Below are positions 54,337 through 63,229 of a stretch of DNA of 64,000 nt, in pieces. The stretch is from NCBI RefSeq assembly GCF_000423585.1, contig NZ_KE384056.1, positions 107,845 to 171,844 on the forward strand, given 5' to 3'. The position numbers and the translations under genes are program-made. The notes beneath the pieces are model-generated. The model had not been told where the DNA came from. It made no database searches and saw only the letters and a program-made list of their open reading frames with translations. Every line of letters starts with the position of its first letter. Positions within the stretch are counted from its first letter, which is position 1. The stretch comes from Salinimicrobium xinjiangense DSM 19287 (GTDB lineage: Bacteria > Bacteroidota > Bacteroidia > Flavobacteriales > Flavobacteriaceae).

Positions 54337-56007
54337 ATGAAAAAAATTTACCTGCTATTCGTTTTTAGTGCCATAATCTTTTCCTGCAAAGTAGATCCCA
54401 AACAGGGAGAAACCGAAGTAGCTCCCCAGGTTCGCTGGGAGGCAGAAGATGAAACGGCCGAGCTTGAAGAACAAGAGACTCATGAGGTCGAAAGAATGCG
54501 CTTTAAATTGATCAATTCAAAATATCTCGACAAGAACAACATTTGGGCTCCTTTTGAAGCAGATCTCGCAAACTTTTCTTCGGAAAAATATGAAAGGTTG
54601 AAGCCAATTGTCCTTGAAAGAACAATTCCTGAATTACAGCGGTCCATAAAGGCAGGAGAACTTACCTATGAAGATCTTACGCTCTTTTACATTTACCGTA
54701 TCAGGCAGATTGAAAGCGACAACAACAAATCATTAAATGCAGTTATCGCCCTTAATCCCAATGTAGTGGAGGAGGCCAGACAGCTGGATCAAAGGGGCGC
54801 ACCGGCGGTGAATGAAAATTCCATTTATGGAATGCCAATTCTGCTAAAGGATAATATTAATACGGCAAACATGAAGACCACTGCGGGAGCTTTAGCCCTG
54901 GCCGAAAATCAGCCTGTAAAAGATGCATTTATAGTGGATCGCCTGGAAAGACATAAGGCTCTTGTTCTTGGCAAGGTGAATCTAAGTGAATGGGCATATT
55001 ACTTCTGTGACGGCTGTCCGTTAGGCTATAGTGCCATTGGCGGCCAAACTTTGAACCCCTACGGAAGAAAACAGTTCGAAACCGGTGGTTCCAGTGCCGG
55101 TAGCGGAGTTGCCGTTGCTGCCAATTATGCCGTAGCTGCGATAGGTACTGAAACAGCGGGGTCGATACTTTCTCCTGCCTCCAAGAATTCAGTAGTAGGT
55201 TTAAAACCCACCATCGGATTATTAAGCCGCACCGGGATTGTTCCTATTTCCAGTACCCTTGACACACCCGGACCCATGACTAAATCGGTAATTGATAATG
55301 CAATTTTACTGAATGCTTTAACCGGAAAAGACGTGGAAGATTTCGCTTCTGTAGAAGGAGGAAAGGATTACGTAAAAGGTCTTTCTTCTGGAGCACTTAA
55401 AGGAAAAAGAATTGGAGTAATGAAATCTCTCCTTACAGATTCCTTATACAATTCCGCCGTAGAGCAAATGAGAAATGAAGGCGCGGTAATCATTGAATTT
55501 GAGGCACCCCGGGTGCCACTTGATAATTTTCTGACCCTTTTAAATGCGGATATGAAGAAGGATATGCAGGAATATCTTTCTAAACAGGCGGGTGAGGAAG
55601 TTACCTTCAAGAACGTCGAAGCTATAGTGAAGTACAATGAGAAGGATACTCTGTTGAGAGCTCCTTACGGACAGCAGCTATTTCATAATGTAGTAGCCGA
55701 TACCACGAGTGCAGAAGAGCTGGAGCGGATCTCTGCTGAACTTGAGAAAAACGGAAGAAGGTTCTTTGACGAACCCATGCAGCAGCATAATCTGGATGCA
55801 GTAGCTTCCATGAATAATTACCATGCAGCCTATGCCGCTGTGGCTAAATATCCAGCGCTTGCGGTTCCTGCGGGTCTTGAGAAAACAGGTGAGCCAAAAA
55901 GTATCACCTTTATAGTCAAACCTTTTGAAGAAGAAAAACTGTTGCAGATAGGCTATGGCTTCGAACAGCAGACGAATCTAAGGCAGGCACCAAAAAATTA
56001 CAGGTAA
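54337..56007 (+). CDS. Amidase-signature lipoprotein
   Basis: This 556-residue protein has a lipoprotein signal (lipid Cys C17, IIFSC), a Glu-rich linker (about 25-50) and an amidase-signature domain. The catalytic Ser-cisSer-Lys triad is visible as LLKDN (Lys), GGSSAGSG (cis-Ser) and ETAGSI (nucleophile Ser). The family hydrolyses amides. Being exported and lipid-anchored, it may act on peptides or amides in the periplasm; the substrate is not known. Confidence 0.9.
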   Translation: MKKIYLLFVFSAIIFSCKVDPKQGETEVAPQVRWEAEDETAELEEQETHEVERMRFKLINSKYLDKNNIWAPFEADLANFSSEKYERLKPIVLERTIPELQRSIKAGELTYEDLTLFYIYRIRQIESDNNKSLNAVIALNPNVVEEARQLDQRGAPAVNENSIYGMPILLKDNINTANMKTTAGALALAENQPVKDAFIVDRLERHKALVLGKVNLSEWAYYFCDGCPLGYSAIGGQTLNPYGRKQFETGGSSAGSGVAVAANYAVAAIGTETAGSILSPASKNSVVGLKPTIGLLSRTGIVPISSTLDTPGPMTKSVIDNAILLNALTGKDVEDFASVEGGKDYVKGLSSGALKGKRIGVMKSLLTDSLYNSAVEQMRNEGAVIIEFEAPRVPLDNFLTLLNADMKKDMQEYLSKQAGEEVTFKNVEAIVKYNEKDTLLRAPYGQQLFHNVVADTTSAEELERISAELEKNGRRFFDEPMQQHNLDAVASMNNYHAAYAAVAKYPALAVPAGLEKTGEPKSITFIVKPFEEEKLLQIGYGFEQQTNLRQAPKNYR

Positions 56008-56010
56008 TTT

Positions 56011-56289
56011 ATGTCACACAGAAACCTGGTGATCATTACCAAGATCATTCTTTTTTACAGTCTGTTCTATATAGTAATGAAGGCGATTGTGATCTTTGGT
56101 GAAGCCTGGCTTATTCCAAATTTACTATTGATGATCCCTTACTTTATTCTGGCCGGCATTGGCTGGATGCATTTAAAGCGGGATGATTACTCCTGGTGGT
56201 ACGTGGGGATAGGGTCGGCAGTGATCATCCTCACCAGAATCTATGAGAGTCAGTTTTCACTATGGGTGCAGCAGCAGGTGGTTTCCTGA
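56011..56289 (+). CDS. Small three-span membrane protein, unknown
   Basis: This 92-residue protein has three hydrophobic helices (about 8-30, 34-51, 64-82), with Trp-rich edges (SWWYVGIG). It starts 4 nt after the amidase stop and is probably co-transcribed with it. I do not recognise a family. Confidence 0.7.
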   Translation: MSHRNLVIITKIILFYSLFYIVMKAIVIFGEAWLIPNLLLMIPYFILAGIGWMHLKRDDYSWWYVGIGSAVIILTRIYESQFSLWVQQQVVS

Positions 56290-56311
56290 GAATTCATTTT
56301 GTGCAAAATAT

Positions 56312-56346
56312 AAAGGCGGTTGGAATTTTTTCCAGCCGCTTTTTTG
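56312..56346 (+). terminator. Terminator after the amidase operon
   Basis: GGCGGTTGGAA pairs with TTCCAGCCGCT with G-U pairs and a 4-nt T loop, followed by TTTTTT. Confidence 0.82.
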
Positions 56347-56544
56347 TTACACAACAATCACCTCCCAAAAATGGCATTTTAGAAGCGCATTTACAACAGC
56401 TAATTTTCTGAAGTTTCACCACTTATTTACGGATTTCCGTAATCTTCTTTAACAAAATTTTAATAGATTTACTTTAAGGATAATATTCTTCTCTGTTCTT
56501 CCAGAAGAAGAGAAAATAAATGTATTTAACCAAAACTAAACCCA

Positions 56545-57015
56545 ATGAAAAAATCTTTTGTAATCATTGCTCTGGCCTTCGTACAATATTTGTCATTTAG
56601 TCAAAACTTCAACCAATTAGCTAATTATGAATTTAAAACCATAGAAAGCTATGAAACAGAAAAGAACAATGTATTAATGGCGGCAAATTTTCTCTTTGAA
56701 AATCCTGCGGATCAGGCAGAGCTAAATAGATTAACCTCCATTCAATACATACTGAAATGGATGCAGGGAACACCTGAATATACTTTTGATATTGGGGAGC
56801 AGGCTATGGAACTAACAAAAGGGAATCCCGATTTGCTGGGATTATATTTGGCAGCAATGTCAAAAGTTGTTCTGGAAAATCGAGATACGGCATTGAATAA
56901 AGAAGAAATCTATACCAGGGCAGAAGAAATATTAGTTGATTATTGTGCTGTTTCCAGTAATAACATGAAGCCGTCAAAAAAAATAAAGAAATTGATCAAA
57001 AGCAGGAAGATTTAA
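56545..57015 (+). CDS. Secreted helical protein, unknown
   Basis: This 156-residue protein has a signal peptide (about 1-19, ending SFSQ) and an all-helical mature part containing NVLMAANFLFENP and IQYILKWMQGTPEYTFDIG. A protein of this type occurs in other Bacteroidota as far as I recall; no function is known. It begins a run of small secreted proteins. Confidence 0.75.
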   Translation: MKKSFVIIALAFVQYLSFSQNFNQLANYEFKTIESYETEKNNVLMAANFLFENPADQAELNRLTSIQYILKWMQGTPEYTFDIGEQAMELTKGNPDLLGLYLAAMSKVVLENRDTALNKEEIYTRAEEILVDYCAVSSNNMKPSKKIKKLIKSRKI

Positions 57016-57091
57016 ATTTATCTGGTTCATTTCAAATGAAATTCCCCGCTAATATATCAAATGCCTCAGTCCAATTTATAACCACCCAAAA

Positions 57092-57820
57092 ATGAAAAAT
57101 AATTTACTCCTGCTTATTATCCTGATGACCACTTTTTCAGGTTTTTCCCAGAAACTGTACAAAGCAGTAGAAAAGGAAAACCTCTCAAAAGTTGAAAAAC
57201 TTCTGGCTAAAGGAGAAGATCCAAATGAATTCAGTGAAAATGGTCTTTTCCCTTTATGGAGAGCAACAGCCGATAACAGTTATGAAATAGCAGCATTACT
57301 CATTAAAAATGGAGCAGATGTCAATCTCGAAAATAAAGTTCCTCCTGGAAATTCCACTCCCATTATTCTCCCATGTCAGGAAGGGTATACCGAAATTGTC
57401 AGGCTTTTGGTGGAGAGTGGAGCAGATGTGAATTATGAAGGCTTCAGAGGATTTACTCCAATAAGAATAGCAGCAAGAAACGGCCATATCGAAATAGTAA
57501 AGTATTTGGCCGAAAAAGGTGCTGATATTGACAAAAAAGCCATGGACGGAGCAACCCCTTTAGAACATGCGGCATCTGTAGGTCATTATGAAATTGTAAA
57601 GTTTTTGATTGAACAGGGTGCCGATGTTAATAATGTTGATGAAGAAGGTGACTTCCCGGTTGGAGAAGCAGCGAGATATGGGCATACTGCTATAGTAAAG
57701 TTGTTGATCGAAAATGGAGCAAATCTAACGCTAAAAAACAAAGAAAATAAGTCCGCGTATGATCTGGCCCTGGAAACAGGTCAAACAGAAGCAGCCGATT
57801 TAATTAAGGTTCATTTGTAA
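57092..57820 (+). CDS. Secreted ankyrin-repeat protein
   Basis: This 242-residue protein has a signal peptide (about 1-19, ending GFSQ) and about six ankyrin repeats covering residues 25-240. Repeats such as GFTPIRIAARNGHIEIVKYL and GATPLEHAASVGHYEIVKFL show the family G-x-TPLxxAA-x-xGHxEIVKxLL pattern. It is expected in the periplasm as a protein-binding scaffold. It lies between the secreted helical protein and a frameshifted lipoprotein gene. Confidence 0.9.
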   Translation: MKNNLLLLIILMTTFSGFSQKLYKAVEKENLSKVEKLLAKGEDPNEFSENGLFPLWRATADNSYEIAALLIKNGADVNLENKVPPGNSTPIILPCQEGYTEIVRLLVESGADVNYEGFRGFTPIRIAARNGHIEIVKYLAEKGADIDKKAMDGATPLEHAASVGHYEIVKFLIEQGADVNNVDEEGDFPVGEAARYGHTAIVKLLIENGANLTLKNKENKSAYDLALETGQTEAADLIKVHL

Positions 57821-57900
57821 AATATGTTGGAAGCATTTTTTAATAGCAGTGAGTGAATCAAAGCGAATTTCAGGAAACCCTGTTTACTAAACCGTTCGAA

Positions 57901-58454
57901 ATGAAAAAGATCCTGTTTTTTCTTCTATTGATGCTTTCTGGTTGCGCAATGAAGAAAACCTTTGACAAGACCGATATTCATACCTATTATCCAATAGGTT
58001 CAGAAAATTCTACTTTCAATTATACTGATTCCAATGCTTTTGTGAACCACAAGGACATTTCACGTACAAAGCAAATCAATGGAAAAAGCTATAGTACCCG
58101 AATTATAGAATATTCCTGGGGTAAAAAAGTAGAAACTTTTTATAGAATTGAAAACGGTAGTGTTCTTTACTATGATACAAAATCAGAAACCGAAAATTTA
58201 ATTATGCCAAAAAATCCGACGGTCGGTTATACATGGGTAAATTCGGACCAATCGTGGGAATATGAAATAGTTGAGCTTAACGGTGAATTGGAAACACCGG
58301 AAAGAAATATTCAGGTTTGTTAGTTATGAAAGCTCGTCAATTAAAAAACAGAGATGAGACAAAGTTGACCGAATACCTTAATTATTACCAGCGAAACGTG
58401 GGTAAAGTTGCAAGTTTCGGGAATGGTGAATTAATGACTTATAGAGCATATTAG
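57901..58454 (+). pseudogene. Lipoprotein gene split by a frameshift
   Basis: The first part (57901-58323, 140 codons) has a lipoprotein signal (MKKILFFLLLMLSGC, C15) and a beta-rich body. It stops at TAG 58321-58323. In the -1 frame (codons in register with 58323) the reading continues with GLLVMKARQLKNRDETKLTEY and ends FGNGELMTYRAY at TAG 58452-58454, a clearly protein-like tail. One missing base near 58311-58322, most simply one G in CAGGTTTG, would give a single protein of about 184 residues. It could be a real mutation or a sequencing error. A longer upstream start at GTG 57853 is not needed because the signal peptide starts at 57901. Confidence 0.75.
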
Positions 58455-58476
58455 AAAGCAGTCAAAAATTTAAATA

Positions 58477-59391
58477 TTGAGAAAAATTTTGCTTTTAGTT
58501 TTCCTGGCACTAATCGGTGCAAAACTATCCAATGCACAGGAATTAAAATTAAATCTGTTAATCAATGAGTCGTACTATCACAACAACACGACACATGTAA
58601 AGATGACTCAGGATATTCAGGGAGAATTATCTGTGACAGATGCTATCTACGGCGGGAAAATGCGTTTTAAGGTAAAAGAAAAAACAGATTCATTATATCG
58701 CCTTGAAATATACTTTCAGACTGTGCACTTTTCAGCAAGTATGGGTGATACTACATTTTCGGCAGATACTGAAAAAACAGATTCCCTGAGTGTCTTCGAC
58801 CTGATCATGAAAGAAATGACCAAATCACCCTTTGAGGCATCTATTTCCGAATATGGTATAGTTAAAGATGTTGAAATGGAAAATCTTTTTGACAACTTGC
58901 TAGGTCTGGATTTGGATATTCCCAAACTTGATCAGGCTCATGCTGTATATACTTTGAAACAGACCTTTGGAGAAAAAGCTATGAAAGGTTCACTTGAAAT
59001 GTTTACAGCAATATATCCAAAAGGGCCGGTCACAGTCGGTGATGTCTGGAATAATACAATCAGGCTTGAAACCATCTCCGGCGTAACCTTAAACAACCAG
59101 TTTGAGCTTCTGGAGAGGGATCAAAACCAAACAATAATTAAAATAAATTCTGAAACTGTATCTGATAAAAATGAGTCATTTACAGAAATGAATGGAGAGT
59201 TTTTCAGGATTAGTTCAAACGGAAATATGGTAGCAACCTATATTCTGGATTCTGAAACCGGCTGGATCATAGAATCTGAAATTGTCCAGGAAATAACAGG
59301 ATTAAATGAAAAAAAATGGAGAGAGGATTCAGCTATTATAATTAAGATCCCTTTTACATATGAGGGCTTAATTAAACTGGAATCTGATTAA
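58477..59391 (+). CDS. Secreted DUF6263-like protein
   Basis: This 304-residue protein starts at a TTG (TTGAGAAAAA, like the hybrid kinase gene), which yields a signal peptide (about 1-20, ending NAQ). The mature part is a beta-rich domain with repeated strands and segments such as SEYGIVKDVE and YPKGPVTVGDVWN. It resembles DUF6263, though I hold the family name loosely. Function unknown. It follows the broken lipoprotein gene by 22 nt. Confidence 0.75.
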   Translation: MRKILLLVFLALIGAKLSNAQELKLNLLINESYYHNNTTHVKMTQDIQGELSVTDAIYGGKMRFKVKEKTDSLYRLEIYFQTVHFSASMGDTTFSADTEKTDSLSVFDLIMKEMTKSPFEASISEYGIVKDVEMENLFDNLLGLDLDIPKLDQAHAVYTLKQTFGEKAMKGSLEMFTAIYPKGPVTVGDVWNNTIRLETISGVTLNNQFELLERDQNQTIIKINSETVSDKNESFTEMNGEFFRISSNGNMVATYILDSETGWIIESEIVQEITGLNEKKWREDSAIIIKIPFTYEGLIKLESD

Positions 59392-59439
59392 ACAGCTCAA
59401 AAGTTTAGCTACTTAAGAACCTAAAAAAATTAAAGATAT

Positions 59440-59712
59440 ATGGGCGGCGAAGGAAGTATGTCTCAGGCGAACCAGAGCCTTAAATACAACAGGGGACAAC
59501 TGGGCAAGAGAAAATTCAGAGATATAAAAGACCTGATAAGATCTCAATCGGGTAAGACTAAAATCGAATTTGATAAGATTGATCCTCAGGAGTTAAAAAG
59601 AATTAAAGAAGAGATCAGGCTTAAAGCTAAGAAAGAAAAAAGGAAGTTAATATTGGCTTTCATCCTATCGGTTATTCTCACAGCCGCATTTTTCACCTTA
59701 ATTTTACTTTAA
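59440..59712 (+). CDS. Small tail-anchored membrane protein, unknown
   Basis: This 90-residue protein has a polar, Lys-rich N-terminus and helix (about 20-66) and one C-terminal membrane span (about 69-90). The start MGGEGSMSQANQSLKYNRG looks like a conserved flavobacterial N-terminus. It may be tail-anchored. Function unknown. Confidence 0.75.
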   Translation: MGGEGSMSQANQSLKYNRGQLGKRKFRDIKDLIRSQSGKTKIEFDKIDPQELKRIKEEIRLKAKKEKRKLILAFILSVILTAAFFTLILL

Positions 59713-59805
59713 AATCAGAATAAACAGACTTCTTCCTTAGCTACTCTTCACCTGTTTTTTCTTCTCCCAATTACTTATATTTAAACCTTCCAAAATTCAG
59801 ATTTC

Positions 59806-62800
59806 ATGAAAAGATTTTTCCTGGCAATTTTTATTGCCATTTTTTCAACTTCAGTGACTGCGCAGGAGGCGGCGCACTGGCTGCGTTTTCCAAGTATTTC
59901 CCCTGACGGGAATACCATTATTTTCAGCTACATGGGTAACCTGTATCGGGTGGCTCAAAATGGCGGTACAGCCGTGCCCATTACTACCGGAGATGCCTAT
60001 GATGGCTGGCCGGTATGGAGCAACGATGGGAAAACCATTGCCTTTGCCAGCGACCGTTACGGGAATTTTGACGTCTTCACCATGCCCGCCACGGGTGGTG
60101 CACCGGTAAGACTGACATTTAACAGCACAGATGACCTGCCATACGATTTCACTGCAGAGGATGCAAAAGTGCTCTTTGGCAGTGGTCGTAATGCACCGGC
60201 AGAAAGTGTAAGATTTCCGAGCCCGGGACTATTTAAAAACCTTTATACCATTCCTGTAAAAGGAGGAAGACCACTACTACTTACCGCAGCCGGGGCCGAT
60301 GATGCGAACTTCAGCAAAGACGGTTCTCAACTGGTTTTTGAAGACCGCAAAGGCTATGAAGACGACCTGAGAAAGCACCATACTTCTTCGGTCACCAGGG
60401 ACATCTGGTTGTTCGATATTAATAATAACACCTATAAACAACTCAGCAGTTTTGAAGGTGAAAACAGGGAGCCTGTTTTTAGTGCAGATGCTTCCGCAGT
60501 ATTTTATCTAAACGAAAAGAGCGGCACACAAAACCTTTATAAAATGTCACTTTCGGGAGGTAATGAAGAGCAGCTAACACAATTCGAGGATTTTCCGGTT
60601 AGGCATTTGACAATCTCAGATGATAATAAACTCGCGTTTTCCTGGAAGGGAGACATCTACACCTTGAGTCCGGGCGCAAAGGCTCAGAAGGTGGAGGTAA
60701 AGGTGATGAGTGATTCGGGTTATGAGCCTGTGAAGAATATGGATATCAATTCTGTTACAGAATTTGCGGTGTCTCCAAATAATAAAGAGATCGCCTTCGT
60801 GAACCGCGGAGAAGTGTTCGTAACCGGTGTGGATGATTCCCGTACTAAAAGGGTCACTAATACTCCGGAGCAGGAAAGGATGATCAGCTGGTCTGAAGAC
60901 GGAAAGACCTTGTTGTTTTCCGGTGAAAGAGAGGGCAGCTGGAATGTGTATAAAGTTACTCTGTCACGTCCCGAAGAGCAATATTTCTATGCCTCTACAG
61001 TGCTTAAATCTGAACCTGTAATTGCTACGGAAGCAGAAGAATTTCAGCCGAAATATTCGCCCGATGGGAAGAAAATCGCTTTTATAGAAGAAAGGAACAT
61101 CCTGAAAGTGCTTGACCTTGATTCCGGGAAGAAATCCACTGTTCATCCTGAAGGCAGAAACTACTCCTACAGTGATGGGGACTGGTCGTACAGTTGGAGC
61201 CCAGACAGCCGCTGGTTGCTTATTGATGATCAAAAAGGCTACTTTTTCAACAACAATGTGGCTTTAATTAAAGCAGACGGATCTGGTGAGATCTTCCATC
61301 CAATAAACAGCGGGTTTGGTGAGTCCAACGCTAAATGGGCAATGGACGGAAAAATGATGACCTACGAGAGCAGCAAGGAAGGAAGAAAATCTCTGGCACT
61401 TCAAGGCAGCAGGGAAGTGGATATCTACGGGGTTTTCTTTGATCAGGAAGCTTACGATAAGTTCAAACTGAGCAAGGAAGAATTTGAGCTACTAACTACC
61501 AAAGAGAAAAAGGAGAAAGAAGAGGAGGAGAAGAAAGCAAAGGAAGAGGAAGAAAAAAAACCCAAAAAGAAAAAAGAGAAGCCTGAAGATAAAAAGCCGC
61601 TCGTACTGAATCTCGACAATCTGGAGTACCGTAGAGAGAAGTTGACCATCAACAGTGCCAGTATCAGCGATTATGTGCTCAACAAGGACGCCAGCAAAGT
61701 CTATTATCTGGCATCTTTTGAAAAGGGCTATGACCTTTGGGTGACAGAGCCGCGTACGAGAGACACAAAGATCCTTGCGAAATTGGGTGGCTCTCCTAGT
61801 GGTATTGAGATCAGTGAAGATGACAAGACTATATTTTTGAGCAACAACGGAAAGCTTGTTAAGGTTGATGCAGAAAGTGGTGAAGTGAAGAATATTACCA
61901 TTGCCGGAGATATGCTGGTGGATGCCGAAGCCGAAAGAAAATATATGTTCGACCATATATGGCGGCAGGTCAAGAAGAAATTCTATGACCCTGAATTGCA
62001 CGGTGTGGATTGGGAGATGTATAAGGAAGAGTATTCGAAGTTCCTGCCTTACATCAATAACAACTATGACTATCAGCAGCTGCTGAGTGAGATGTTGGGC
62101 GAACTCAATGCCTCTCATACCGGTGGCAGATACCGTCCCGAGAATAACGGACTCAAATCTGCTGCTCTTGGTTTGCTTTTCGACGAAAAGTACTCCGGCG
62201 AGGGAATAAAGATTTCTGAAGTACTTGCGGGAGGACCCTTAGATAAGGCCACTTCCAAAGTAAAGGCAGGCGATGTAATTGTGAAGATCAATGGAGAGGA
62301 AATTGCTGCCAATGACAACTGGAACAAATACCTCCTGGGTCTCAATGACAAGAATACACTACTTACAATTAAGAGAGGAAATAGCACTTTCGATGAGAAA
62401 GTGCAGCCGTTTTCTACCGGAGAGGAGAGCCAGTTAATGTACAGAAGATGGGTTAATATGATGGAGGAGATGGTAGACTCTTTGAGTAACGGGCAACTGG
62501 GTTACCTTCACATCCGCGGAATGAACGACAGCAGCTTCAGGGATGTGTATGAAAATGCCCTCGGAAGAAATATTGACAAAAAAGCCCTGGTAGTAGATAC
62601 CAGATTCAACGGCGGCGGATGGTTGCATGATGATCTCAACACCTTCCTTAGCGGAAAAGAATATCTGAAGTTCGCCCCACAGGGCAATGTGGTGAAAGGC
62701 GGAGAGCCGATGGCCAGGTGGACCAAACCGAGTATTGTGGTGATGGGAGAAGGGAATTACAGTGATGCTTTTATTTTTCCTTATGTCTACAAACAAAATG

Positions 62801-63054
62801 ACCTGGGGAAACTTGTCGGAATGCCCGTTCCCGGCACCGGAACCGCAGTTTGGTGGGAAAGACAAATTGATCCTACCATCGTCTTCGGAATTCCCATGGT
62901 AGCCACAATTGGCGCTGAAGGAAGACCTACAGAAAACCTGCAGCTGGAACCGGATATCATGGTACCATTGCCTTACAATGATTTTCTTAATGGAAAGGAT
63001 CCACAGATTGAAACCGCAGTGCGGGAGTTGGAAAAGGAATTAGCACAGGAATAG
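59806..63054 (+). CDS. Tricorn-like S41 family peptidase, secreted
   Basis: This 1082-residue protein has a signal peptide (about 1-19), two beta-propeller regions (about 25-330 and 335-560) of TolB/PD40-like repeats (SPDGNTI, SNDGKTI, SPDGKKI), a Lys/Glu-rich segment (about 564-600), a tricorn C1-like region, a PDZ domain (about 785-865) and an S41 core with S986 (EGNYSDAF). The order matches the bacterial tricorn protease. The family degrades oligopeptides. Here the mature protein is exported, so it should act in the periplasm. Confidence 0.92.
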   Translation: MKRFFLAIFIAIFSTSVTAQEAAHWLRFPSISPDGNTIIFSYMGNLYRVAQNGGTAVPITTGDAYDGWPVWSNDGKTIAFASDRYGNFDVFTMPATGGAPVRLTFNSTDDLPYDFTAEDAKVLFGSGRNAPAESVRFPSPGLFKNLYTIPVKGGRPLLLTAAGADDANFSKDGSQLVFEDRKGYEDDLRKHHTSSVTRDIWLFDINNNTYKQLSSFEGENREPVFSADASAVFYLNEKSGTQNLYKMSLSGGNEEQLTQFEDFPVRHLTISDDNKLAFSWKGDIYTLSPGAKAQKVEVKVMSDSGYEPVKNMDINSVTEFAVSPNNKEIAFVNRGEVFVTGVDDSRTKRVTNTPEQERMISWSEDGKTLLFSGEREGSWNVYKVTLSRPEEQYFYASTVLKSEPVIATEAEEFQPKYSPDGKKIAFIEERNILKVLDLDSGKKSTVHPEGRNYSYSDGDWSYSWSPDSRWLLIDDQKGYFFNNNVALIKADGSGEIFHPINSGFGESNAKWAMDGKMMTYESSKEGRKSLALQGSREVDIYGVFFDQEAYDKFKLSKEEFELLTTKEKKEKEEEEKKAKEEEEKKPKKKKEKPEDKKPLVLNLDNLEYRREKLTINSASISDYVLNKDASKVYYLASFEKGYDLWVTEPRTRDTKILAKLGGSPSGIEISEDDKTIFLSNNGKLVKVDAESGEVKNITIAGDMLVDAEAERKYMFDHIWRQVKKKFYDPELHGVDWEMYKEEYSKFLPYINNNYDYQQLLSEMLGELNASHTGGRYRPENNGLKSAALGLLFDEKYSGEGIKISEVLAGGPLDKATSKVKAGDVIVKINGEEIAANDNWNKYLLGLNDKNTLLTIKRGNSTFDEKVQPFSTGEESQLMYRRWVNMMEEMVDSLSNGQLGYLHIRGMNDSSFRDVYENALGRNIDKKALVVDTRFNGGGWLHDDLNTFLSGKEYLKFAPQGNVVKGGEPMARWTKPSIVVMGEGNYSDAFIFPYVYKQNDLGKLVGMPVPGTGTAVWWERQIDPTIVFGIPMVATIGAEGRPTENLQLEPDIMVPLPYNDFLNGKDPQIETAVRELEKELAQE

Positions 63055-63113
63055 TTTTCAAATAATTTCTAAACTGGAAAATAGCCTTTCGTTAATTCGA
63101 AGGGCTTTTTTTA

Positions 63114-63190
63114 AAGTCTAAGGTCTGAGGTCTAAGGTTTAAAATTGAAGGTTTCCGGGTTCCAGGTTCCAGGTTTCCAGCTTCAATTTT
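63114..63190 (+). repeat. Heptad array, 11 units, closing in an inverted repeat
   Basis: Eleven 7-nt units run without a break (AAGTCTA, AGGTCTG, AGGTCTA, AGGTTTA, AAATTGA, AGGTTTC, CGGGTTC, CAGGTTC, CAGGTTT, CCAGCTT, CAATTTT). AAAATTGAAG (63141-63150) is the exact reverse complement of CTTCAATTTT (63181-63190). Confidence 0.92.
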
Positions 63191-63229
63191 GAATAATCTC
63201 TTTGCGCTAAAGCTTTGCGGCCTTTGCGA

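Noticed and set aside
57853-57900. GTG start 48 nt upstream of the frameshifted lipoprotein
   Set aside because: It would put 16 residues before a complete lipoprotein signal peptide, which must be N-terminal.
61492-62118. 208-codon open frame on the minus strand within the S41 peptidase gene
   Set aside because: It is the shadow of a well-supported gene; its Phe/Leu-rich part is just the reverse of the Lys/Glu-rich segment.
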